18,244 nt of DNA from Lutacidiplasma sp049802875 (lineage in GTDB: Archaea; Thermoplasmatota; Thermoplasmata; Lutacidiplasmatales; UBA184): assembly GCA_049802875.1 (NCBI GenBank), contig JBARNH010000008.1, positions 1 to 18,244 of the forward strand, read 5' to 3'. This document shows positions 1 through 7,086 of the stretch, one piece after another. The stretch's first letter is position 1. The number at the start of each line of letters is the position of its first letter. The position numbers and the translations under genes were made by a program. The notes under the pieces are model-generated. The model worked only from the letters and a program-made list of their open reading frames with translations. It ran no database searches and was not told the DNA's origin.

Positions 1-1
1 C

Positions 2-2059
2 ACCCACGTCGTCCCGATCGCGAATCTGATCCAAGACTATCCCTACAATGCAACGCCCCCCGCATTCACCTACATCGTGCCGAACCTCGACAACGACGCG
101 CACAACACCAACGCGAAGGTCGGGGACGACTTCCTCAAAGGGTTCGTCTCGAAGCTGGTGAACCAGAGCTGGTTCTCGAGCACGGCGATCTTCATCACGT
201 ACGATGAATCCGGCTCGCCGAGGCTGGACACCGGTTACGACGGGTTGGCCGGCGGGCCGGTGCCGATGTTCGCGGTGAGTCCGTATTCAGTCGGGATCGG
301 CGCTGTCGACCACACCGACACTTCGCACTACAACCTGCTCTCGACCATGGAGTGGCTGCTGGGACTCCCGCCCACGGGAACGGGGAACGACGGGACCGCA
401 GCCTTCCCCCCGATGAAGGGGCTCTTCAACTTCGAGAAGGTCAGCCCCGAACAGTACAACGTCACGTTCTCGGAGACCGGTCTTCCGACCGGGACCGAGT
501 GGTCGGCGACGTTGGACGGCACGCTCGAGTCGAGTCGGACCCCCTCGGTGGGGTTCACGGAGCCGAACGGGAGCTACGGATACTCGGTCCTGAGCCCGAC
601 CCCGACGGTGGACGGGACGCGGTACGTGGCGACCCCGTCGTCCGGCTCGGCGGAAGTGTCGGGGGCCAACGTGACGGTGACGATCAGTTACGCGCCGGAG
701 TATTCCCTCACGGCGGTGGCGAGCCCGGTCGGGGACGGGACCGTCAGCCCCGAGAGCGGGTGGTATTCGTCGGGCCAGAAGGTGTCTATCCAGGCGACCC
801 CGGGGTCCGGGGATGCGTTTTCGAATTGGAGCGGTCAGGGTCTCGGGAGCTACAGCGGTCCGTCCAACCCGGTAGAGTTGACCGTTCGAGGCCCGATCAA
901 CGAGACGGCCGAGTTCACGGCGGCTTCCGGGAGCCAGGTCACGGTGACGTTCACGGAGAGCGGGCTACCGAGCGGGACCGAGTGGAACGTGAGCCTGAAC
1001 GGTCAGTGGGAGAGCTCCACGAACACGACTGTCACGTTCCCGGTCTCGGCGGGGTCGTATGGCTACACGATCGGGAGTCCCGTGACGGGAACGAACGCGA
1101 GCACTAGGTATGTGACGACGCCCGCGGACGGTCTGGTCGTGGTGGGAAACGAGCCGGTGGGCGAATCGGTGCCGTATCAGGTCGAATACAACCTGAGCGT
1201 CTCGCAGACCCCGACCGGGGCGGGAGTCGTGACGCCCCTCGGCGGGTGGTATCCGGCGAACTCTTCCGTCACGTTGTCAGCGGAAGCCCTGGGGGGAGAC
1301 CACTTTGCCCTGTGGGTCGGGAGTGGGGCAGGGAACTACACGGGACCGCAGGAGTCCCCGCAGCTGACGATCGAGGGGCCGGTGAGTGAAGTAGCAGAGT
1401 TCGTCAAGCCCAGCGTGGTAGCAACGTTGTCGCTGGTGATCAGCGGGCTCCCGCCGGGGACGAACTGGAGCGCGAACGTCGCGGGCGGGAGTTGGACGAC
1501 GAATCAAACGACGATCACGATCCCCCTCTCGACGGGGGCGGTCGGGTATGCCATCGAGAGCCCGATCCCGGTGTCGCCGAGCCTGGAGTATGTGGCGCAG
1601 GAGAACTCGGGCACGGTCAATCTCACGGGAGGGCCGGTGGGCGTGAGCGTGAGCTTTGTTCCCGAGACTTTCCTCGAGATCAGGGCGCAGGGAGTCGGGG
1701 ATGTGACGGAAACGCCGAGCGGGTCGGGGTGGTACGCGTTCGGGAGCTCGGTGGAGTTCGCCGCTACGGTGCCGGCGGGGTCGGTGTTCGCGGGATGGAA
1801 CGGGACGGGGGCAGGGAGTTACAGCGGAATGGCGAACCCGATGAGCATCAATGTCACGGGACCGATCACGGAAGTCGCAGACTTCGAGCCGACGGCACCG
1901 GGGTCGACCGGCGGAGGCGGAGGAGCGGGTGGGATTAACATCGCACCGTCGTGGCTAGTGCCGGTCGGACTGCTCGCGGGAGTCGTGGGTTCCGTGGTCG
2001 CGATCCGCGCTACGGTCCGACGGTCCCGGCGCGCGAAAGCCCAGCGGCCGAAGAAGTAG
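2..2059 (+). CDS. Surface phosphoesterase (acid phosphatase/phospholipase C family), C-terminal part, with three A-B modules and membrane anchor; 5' partial
   Basis: The reading frame is open from the left edge (codon phase begins at base 2), so the true start lies outside; an in-frame GTG at 77 falls inside the catalytic domain and is not a believable start. The first ~145 visible residues match the C-terminal half of the phosphoesterase family that includes AcpA-type acid phosphatases and phospholipase C: PNLDNDAHN, then ITYDESG (family ITFDEGG), VSPY, and YNLLSTMEWLLGL. Counting from the GTG at 77, three alternating module pairs follow: A (TETGLPxGTEW type) at 127-207, 286-369 and 449-530, and B (GWY...W.G.G.GSY.G...GPI.E.A.F) at 208-280, 370-442 and 531-603. 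A Gly-rich linker, one hydrophobic helix (~624-644) and a basic tail RRSRRAK follow. I infer an exported enzyme held on the outer face of the membrane. It ends in TAG. The module array is duplicated in the gene at 4338. The substrate is unknown. Confidence 0.85.
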   Translation, partial: THVVPIANLIQDYPYNATPPAFTYIVPNLDNDAHNTNAKVGDDFLKGFVSKLVNQSWFSSTAIFITYDESGSPRLDTGYDGLAGGPVPMFAVSPYSVGIGAVDHTDTSHYNLLSTMEWLLGLPPTGTGNDGTAAFPPMKGLFNFEKVSPEQYNVTFSETGLPTGTEWSATLDGTLESSRTPSVGFTEPNGSYGYSVLSPTPTVDGTRYVATPSSGSAEVSGANVTVTISYAPEYSLTAVASPVGDGTVSPESGWYSSGQKVSIQATPGSGDAFSNWSGQGLGSYSGPSNPVELTVRGPINETAEFTAASGSQVTVTFTESGLPSGTEWNVSLNGQWESSTNTTVTFPVSAGSYGYTIGSPVTGTNASTRYVTTPADGLVVVGNEPVGESVPYQVEYNLSVSQTPTGAGVVTPLGGWYPANSSVTLSAEALGGDHFALWVGSGAGNYTGPQESPQLTIEGPVSEVAEFVKPSVVATLSLVISGLPPGTNWSANVAGGSWTTNQTTITIPLSTGAVGYAIESPIPVSPSLEYVAQENSGTVNLTGGPVGVSVSFVPETFLEIRAQGVGDVTETPSGSGWYAFGSSVEFAATVPAGSVFAGWNGTGAGSYSGMANPMSINVTGPITEVADFEPTAPGSTGGGGGAGGINIAPSWLVPVGLLAGVVGSVVAIRATVRRSRRAKAQRPKK
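455..1885 (+). repeat. Copy 1 of a 1431-bp coding direct repeat (three A-B module pairs)
   Basis: This segment encodes 477 residues in three A-B pairs of about 155 residues each. It aligns without net insertion or deletion to 5310-6740. Exact DNA matches include 80 bp (1772-1851 versus 6627-6706) and 38 bp (803-840 versus 5658-5695), while other parts have drifted. Module A carries a TETGLPxGTEW-type opening. Module B resembles bacterial/InlB-like beta repeats ending in a GPI-x-E-x-A-x-F-type signature. It is probably a stalk or ligand-binding array on the cell surface. Confidence 0.85.
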
Positions 2060-2335
2060 GCTCACCGCACGGCGCGGCCGAAGACTCGAAATATCGCGAG
2101 AATCCGGTCAGGTCCCGTTCCCACGGACCCTTACGTCAATCGGGTTCTGAAGTCCCCCTCCGGCATAGACTGGGTCGCTCGTGAGCCGATGGAGTACAGC
2201 CCACTCTCCCCTCTCAAAGCCTGAGGCGTAAAAGCGAGGGATCCCGTCGATGCCCCAACTCCCGGATTCTCCCAGGGGATTCGTTGGGACGAGGAGGCGC
2301 CAACCAAGCGCACCCGACCGCGCGCGCGGGGAAGA
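2060..2335. other. Intergenic region before the glycosidase-like gene
   Basis: There is no convincing gene on either strand. A weak AT-rich patch (gcgtaaaagc, about 2226-2235) could be a TATA element, but it lies ~100 bp before the start. Just before the GTG at 2336 is a purine-rich ggggaaga, which could act as a ribosome binding site. Long antisense frames crossing this gap look like GC-rich shadows. Confidence 0.4.
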
Positions 2336-4030
2336 GTGATGGCCCCCCGCGGGCCTGAGTCGGGCCGCCTCACCGTGAACGTTGGAACCGATCGTCGCGC
2401 GCCGCCCGAAGACCGCGAGACGACTCGAACGATCGTCGTACTGATGGTGGTGGTCGGGATGCTCGTCGGGACCGCGCTGGTTGCTTCGGAGTTCATCCCT
2501 CCGCCGACGGTACCGTCGGGCCCCCACTATCTCCCGCCGGTCAACGCAACGATCAACACCTTTGCCCTGTCGGGCGCGACCCCGATTCCGAGCTCCTTCT
2601 GGGGCATTAACGTCGGCGCCGGCAATCCGTTCACGCTCGCGGAGGCCCGACTGTTGGCGACCACCCCCGTGACCTACATTCGCTACCCCGGCGGGGACCC
2701 GGCCGACGAAATGAATTACACGACCGGCATCATCACGAACAAGACGGGGGTTACTTACCCTGCCGGAACGCCGCCCGCCCAGTTCGTTGACTCCTGCGAA
2801 GCGATCCAATGCCATGCCATTCTCGGGCTCCCCGCGGAGATCGACAGCCCGAGTACCGCCGCGTACTACGTGAGCTATGTCGAGCAGACGCTTCACTTCA
2901 CTCCGGCCTACTGGGAGATCGGCAACGAGCCTTCGGCGTGGAACCACTACGACCAACCGTGGAGTGAGTGGGCCACGGCACCACCGAATCCCGTGAACAT
3001 CTCCGAGTACACTTCGCTCCTGTTCAACTACTCGGAAGCCGTGCGCAGCGTGGATCCTACCACTCCCCTCATCGCGCCGGCCCTCGGGGAGTCCGGAATC
3101 GGCAAGAACTGCGCAACGTGGTGCGGCCCCGTCGTCAGTGCGGACGGCTCGCTCCTCGGCGCGGTCTCCGTCCACAGCTACCCCGCCTTTCCCCCCACCG
3201 CCAGCCGGTCGCTCACCTCGTTCTTTTCGCTCCTCCGTACGTCGGCCTACGCCTTGCCCACCGTCGTACCAGCGGATCGAGGGTATATCCAAAGAAACTA
3301 CTCCGGATACCTCCCGCTCTTCGTTGACGAAATCTCCACCGTTCCCACGACCCAGAACGGGGAGGGGGCGTTCGCGAACTACACCGGCGAGCTGTACGGC
3401 GGGCTGTTCGACGCCGCGGAGGTAACCCAGCTTCTCGCGCTCGACGTCGCGAACGCCGACTGGTTCGACTGGGCTTCGGTAGACTCGTATTCATGGGACG
3501 GGTCAGGCAACGGGCCGCTGACGCCGACAGGAATGATCTTCCAAACGTTCATGCCGCTCCTCTACTCCGAATATGACCCGACTATCGTAGTGACTCCGTC
3601 GACGCTTTACGCGTCGGCGACGACCGACGGGACGCACCTTTCGCTGCTGGTCGTGAACGTCAATACCACTACCCCCGCCGTGTTCCCGCTGTCGGGGCTC
3701 TTTTCTGGGGCAGTCGAAGAGACTACGTGGGCCAACGGAACGGGGATCGCCTCCGCCCCGGTCCTGAATACAACGGCGGAGGCTCTGCCACTCTCCGTGA
3801 GCGTCTGGCGTGGCGAAGCGGGAGCGCAATTGACGAGCGCGGCCCTACATTCGACCGCCCGGTCGAGAAGTTTGCCGGCACAGACGTCAACGACGAGGTT
3901 GGGATCGCCGGCCCTCCCCGGCTCGACCGTGATCGGACACTCGACCTCGCTCGTCGCGCAGGGTCCGATGGCCCGAACCCGACGAGGGGTTCGCTGCTTC
4001 CATCCCCAGGTTCGGCGGCGGCCAGTTTGA
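2336..4030 (+). CDS. Signal-anchored glycoside hydrolase-like protein (clan GH-A type)
   Basis: This 564-residue protein has one hydrophobic helix at about 32-51, after a charged N-terminus, indicating export with an N-terminal anchor or signal. The domain from ~75 to ~490 resembles a (beta/alpha)8 glycosidase with a C-terminal beta domain. FWGINVGAG and the strand YIRYPGGDPAD (114-124) recall GH79/GH39/GH51-like enzymes. WEIGNEP (193-199) offers E198 as acid/base, and FVDEIS (329-334) offers E332 as nucleophile, a spacing fitting strands 4 and 7 of clan GH-A. Many N-x-S/T sites suit an exported glycoprotein. The start is the tandem GTG-ATG at 2336/2339 behind ggggaaga. The last ~65 residues are Ser/Thr/Arg-rich and unlike the rest, so a late frameshift or a disordered tail is possible. 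The exact family and substrate are not assigned. It sits between two copies of a direct repeat. Confidence 0.75.
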   Translation: MMAPRGPESGRLTVNVGTDRRAPPEDRETTRTIVVLMVVVGMLVGTALVASEFIPPPTVPSGPHYLPPVNATINTFALSGATPIPSSFWGINVGAGNPFTLAEARLLATTPVTYIRYPGGDPADEMNYTTGIITNKTGVTYPAGTPPAQFVDSCEAIQCHAILGLPAEIDSPSTAAYYVSYVEQTLHFTPAYWEIGNEPSAWNHYDQPWSEWATAPPNPVNISEYTSLLFNYSEAVRSVDPTTPLIAPALGESGIGKNCATWCGPVVSADGSLLGAVSVHSYPAFPPTASRSLTSFFSLLRTSAYALPTVVPADRGYIQRNYSGYLPLFVDEISTVPTTQNGEGAFANYTGELYGGLFDAAEVTQLLALDVANADWFDWASVDSYSWDGSGNGPLTPTGMIFQTFMPLLYSEYDPTIVVTPSTLYASATTDGTHLSLLVVNVNTTTPAVFPLSGLFSGAVEETTWANGTGIASAPVLNTTAEALPLSVSVWRGEAGAQLTSAALHSTARSRSLPAQTSTTRLGSPALPGSTVIGHSTSLVAQGPMARTRRGVRCFHPQVRRRPV

Positions 4031-4337
4031 GGAGTATACCCGTCGTCCTAATCGGCGCGCCGCGAATGGCGTCGGGGCCCGTCCTCGACTCCCCTCCCAA
4101 TCGCTCCCTGTCACGGACGGGTCGGCGAACGGAGTAGTCCCTCTCGCGGGCGGCCCGGCCAAGAACCTCGGATCCTAGCCGTTGATTTCTTGGTCGGGGA
4201 CTGCGGATTCCGCGCGTCGTCGCCCCTCGAGCCGACCCGTTCCTCGATTGGCCGCGCGGGGGGTTAATCCGCACGAACAAGTATTTACACGTACCCTCCG
4301 AAACGCGTATGTATACGTATAAACCTCTCTTGACCTC
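4031..4337. other. 307-bp intergenic region with inverted repeat and promoter of the next gene
   Basis: I see no supported gene here. It holds an inverted repeat with perfect 7-bp arms, CCAAGAA at 4159-4165 and TTCTTGG at 4187-4193, separated by 21 nt; one G-U and one further G-C pair could extend the stem. The 3' end is AT-rich and contains the promoter elements for the gene at 4338. An additional AT patch, agtatttacac, lies at about 4280-4290. Confidence 0.5.
4308..4323 (+). promoter_or_regulatory. TATA-type promoter with embedded 10-bp palindrome, probable leaderless start
   Basis: The stretch tatgtatacgtataaa lies 15-30 bp before the ATG at 4338, the distance expected between an archaeal TATA box and its transcription start, so the transcript is probably leaderless. 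Inside it, tatacgtata (4312-4321) is a perfect palindrome, which could double as an operator. No Shine-Dalgarno sequence precedes the ATG (cctctcttgacctc), in keeping with a leaderless message. Confidence 0.6.
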
Positions 4338-6911
4338 ATGGCTTATCGCCACGATTCTTCGTCTACGTACCCGTCAGCAAGGCGCGTTCGGGGGGTCGCG
4401 ACGATCGCCGTGCTGCTCGCGATCGGAGTGTTGGCGGGTGCGCTCGTTCCGCTGGAGGGCGCCCTCCGTGGGGGGAGTTCGCCGGCGACTTCGTCGGGGG
4501 CTCCTCAGACCGCCTCGACGATCTACGTTCCCCATCTGATCGTCAACGTACAGGTCACGAACTCCGGCGAGGTCAACTACGCTCTGAACTCGGTCGCTGG
4601 GGTGCTGCGGCCGGGGGACACGATCGACCTCACCCATGATGGTCACAATCCCGTGACGAGCTCGGTACTCAGCCAGATCAATCAGGTCGCGGCCGAGTTC
4701 GCGCACGTCGCCCCGGTTGGTGTGGTCATCAGCGGGCATACGTTCTACATGGGCCAGATCGGCGCTCTCGCTAACGGCTCGTCTGCGCCGATCTCCGAGA
4801 TCGTGTCGACGCTGGAGCCGAACGGGGCGACCCGGGGACTCAGCTACACCTTCGGCGCCGCGCTCTCCTATTTCGAGGAGGCCACCGCGCTCGCCCACGC
4901 GCAGGGCCTGCAGTCCGTGGGGTATCCCACGAGCGGTTTCCTTCCCGAGGGAGGCGAGGCATCCTATGATTGGAATTACGGTCAACTCGCTTCGAAGGTA
5001 GACCAGATGTGGGTGGAGATGCAGGGATTCGCCTACAACAACGGGCAGTACGGGACCTCGGCCTTCTCGCAAGCCCTGTCGAGCCTGGTCGACCAGGTGA
5101 ACGGGTCCGGCCAGCCGCTCTCCAAGGTCGCGATCCAACTCATCCTCGGTGACACCCCCGGCCTTCTCGGGGTGGATGCCACCCAGGCCCTCGCGGACAT
5201 TGCGATCGCGCTGGCCGCGGGGATCAGCACGATCGACCTGTGGATGGAGTCCGGCTACGAGTCGTACCTCGGGGCCACCATCGAGGGACTTGGACGCAGC
5301 TCGCCCACTCCGACCGTGACCTTCACGGAGACCGGTCTTCCCGCCGGAACCGAGTGGTCGGTCACGCTGGGCAGTACGCTCGAGTCGAGCCGGACCTCCT
5401 CGGTGGTGTTCACCGAGGCGAACGGAAGCTACGGGTACTCGGCCCTGACTCCGACCACGGTTGCGGACGGAACGCGGTACGTGGCGTCCCCGGCGACCGG
5501 ATCGGCCGACGTGAAGGGGTCCAATGTGACCGTGGCGATCAGCTACTCGCCGCAGTATGCGCTTACGGCGGTGGCCTCCCCGGTCGGTGCCGGGAACGTT
5601 AGCCCCGCGAGCGGGTGGTATACCTCCGGCCAGAAGGTGTCGATCCGGGCGACACCAGGGTCCGGGGATGCGTTTTCGAATTGGAGCGGTCAGGGGCTCG
5701 GCAGTTACACCGGTACATCCAACCCGGCGCCGCTGACCGTTCGGGGTCCGATCAACGAGACCGCCGAGTTCACCGGACCTCCCGGGACCGTGGTCGGGGT
5801 GACGTTCACGGAGACCGGGTTACCGAGCGGCACCAAGTGGAACGTGAGCCTCGACGGTCAGTGGGAGAGCTCGACGAACACGACGGTGGAGTTCCAGGCC
5901 CTGCCCGGGTCGTACGGCTACGCACTCGCGAGTCCGATGTCGGGAGCGAATGCCAGCTCGCGGTATGTGACTGCGCCCACGGACGGCACGGTCGTAGTGG
6001 GGAGCGAGCCGGTGAGAGAGTCAGTAGCGTATCTTGCGGAATACAAATTGAGCGTGTCGGAGTCGCCGAACGGGGCGGGGTCGGTGACGCCGTCCAGCGG
6101 GTGGTACGAGGCGAACTCGTCCGTCAACTTGTCCGCCGTTCCCGATGCCGAATACCGTTTCTCTATCTGGGTGGGAACCGGGGCGGGGAACTACACGGGA
6201 CCCGAGAAGTCCGCGAGCATAGCGATGGGCGGGCCGATCGGCGAAGTGGCGGAATTCAGCGAGCCGGACTCGGGCTCCGTGCTTTCGCTTGAGATCAGCG
6301 GCCTCCCTCCCGGGACGAACTGGAGTGCCAACGTCGGCGGCGCCAGCTGGACGACGAACCAGACGACGATCACGGTCCCACTCTCCCCCGGTGCGGTCGG
6401 GTATGCGGTCGAGAGCCCGATCCGGGTATCGTCGGCCGTGGAGTATGTGGCGGAGGTGAGCTCAGGAACGGTCAACCTCACGGGAGGGCCAGTGGGAGTG
6501 ACGGTAACCTACGTCCCCGACGCGTTCCTCGAGATCACGGCGCAGGGAGTCGGGGGCGTGACGGAATCGCCGAGCGGGTCGGGATGGTATCCGTTCGGGA
6601 GTTCGGTCGAGTTCACCGCGACAGTTCCGGCGGGGTCGGTGTTCGCGGGATGGAACGGGACGGGGGCAGGGAGTTACAGCGGAATGGCGAACCCGATGAG
6701 CATCAACGTCTCGGGACCGATCACGGAGGTCGCACACTTCCAGCCGGCGGCAGCCGCGACCTCCACGGCGACGGAAGGCAGCGGGGGCGGCGGGTGGCCG
6801 ACGATCCCGGGTCCCGTGCTGTTCGGCCTGGGGGTCGTTGTGGCGGTGCTGGGGATGGGGGTGGCGGCCCGGTTGACCCGAAGGCTCCGAAGTCATCGGG
6901 CGCCGCATTAA
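4338..6911 (+). CDS. Exported protein with unassigned N-terminal domain, three A-B surface modules and C-terminal anchor
   Basis: This 857-residue protein has a signal/anchor helix at about 20-40. Residues ~60-320 form a domain I cannot place. Its alternating strands and helices (VGVVISG, VDQMWVEMQ, KVAIQLILGD, GISTIDLWMESG) suggest a (beta/alpha)-barrel, possibly a glycosidase-like fold, with acidic residues at strand ends such as E227, D272, D300 and E304. Modules follow as A 325-405, B 406-478, A 484-567, B 568-640, A 647-728 and B 729-801, matching the phosphoesterase gene at the left edge throughout. A Gly-rich linker, a helix (~822-844) and the basic tail RLTRRLRSHR complete it. I infer a membrane-attached extracellular protein. 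The ATG is chosen because a TATA-type element lies ~20-30 bp upstream. The stop is TAA. The N-terminal function is unknown. Confidence 0.8.
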   Translation: MAYRHDSSSTYPSARRVRGVATIAVLLAIGVLAGALVPLEGALRGGSSPATSSGAPQTASTIYVPHLIVNVQVTNSGEVNYALNSVAGVLRPGDTIDLTHDGHNPVTSSVLSQINQVAAEFAHVAPVGVVISGHTFYMGQIGALANGSSAPISEIVSTLEPNGATRGLSYTFGAALSYFEEATALAHAQGLQSVGYPTSGFLPEGGEASYDWNYGQLASKVDQMWVEMQGFAYNNGQYGTSAFSQALSSLVDQVNGSGQPLSKVAIQLILGDTPGLLGVDATQALADIAIALAAGISTIDLWMESGYESYLGATIEGLGRSSPTPTVTFTETGLPAGTEWSVTLGSTLESSRTSSVVFTEANGSYGYSALTPTTVADGTRYVASPATGSADVKGSNVTVAISYSPQYALTAVASPVGAGNVSPASGWYTSGQKVSIRATPGSGDAFSNWSGQGLGSYTGTSNPAPLTVRGPINETAEFTGPPGTVVGVTFTETGLPSGTKWNVSLDGQWESSTNTTVEFQALPGSYGYALASPMSGANASSRYVTAPTDGTVVVGSEPVRESVAYLAEYKLSVSESPNGAGSVTPSSGWYEANSSVNLSAVPDAEYRFSIWVGTGAGNYTGPEKSASIAMGGPIGEVAEFSEPDSGSVLSLEISGLPPGTNWSANVGGASWTTNQTTITVPLSPGAVGYAVESPIRVSSAVEYVAEVSSGTVNLTGGPVGVTVTYVPDAFLEITAQGVGGVTESPSGSGWYPFGSSVEFTATVPAGSVFAGWNGTGAGSYSGMANPMSINVSGPITEVAHFQPAAAATSTATEGSGGGGWPTIPGPVLFGLGVVVAVLGMGVAARLTRRLRSHRAPH
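5310..6740 (+). repeat. Copy 2 of the 1431-bp coding direct repeat (three A-B module pairs)
   Basis: This encodes residues 325-801 of the preceding protein and is colinear with 455-1885 (477 codons in each, no net indel). The most conserved DNA is the last B module, with 80 identical consecutive bases at 6627-6706. That exceeds what protein conservation alone would need and suggests recent duplication or gene conversion. Confidence 0.85.
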
Positions 6912-7026
6912 GAGATGATATCGCGAGTCAAATTCCCGGGCTTGAACAGAGCGCGGGGTCGCCCGAAGGGCGTACTTAGGGTCTCGCTTCCCGCTCGAAT
7001 TTGAGCAGCTCTTCCGACGGCAGGGC

Positions 7027-7033
7027 TTTTTAT
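7027..7033 (+). promoter_or_regulatory. TATA-like element for the glmS operon
   Basis: The T-rich tttttat stands in an otherwise GC-rich gap, 54-60 bp before the ATG of glmS. It predicts transcription starting near 7055 and a leader of ~30 nt. That leader contains a purine-rich gggagggtgg (7068-7077), a plausible Shine-Dalgarno site although ~10-13 nt from the ATG. Confidence 0.5.
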
Positions 7034-7086
7034 CAACCCCCGGATTCGGAGCCAGCACCGGGGCGACGGGAGGGTGGTTCGACAAC

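Noticed and set aside
2336..2341. Choice between GTG 2336 and ATG 2339 as the glycosidase start
   Set aside because: Adjacent tandem starts cannot be told apart from sequence; not a biological signal.
2108..3292. Long open frame of ~394 codons on the minus strand opposite the glycosidase-like gene
   Set aside because: Arg/Gly/Val-rich, no domain or membrane logic, and the plus strand carries clear catalytic motifs. It is a shadow of high GC content.
3727..4137. Plus-strand frame overlapping the end of the glycosidase-like gene and extending past its stop
   Set aside because: Highly charged, no fold signature and no start context. It might only matter if a frameshift near 3830 is proven.
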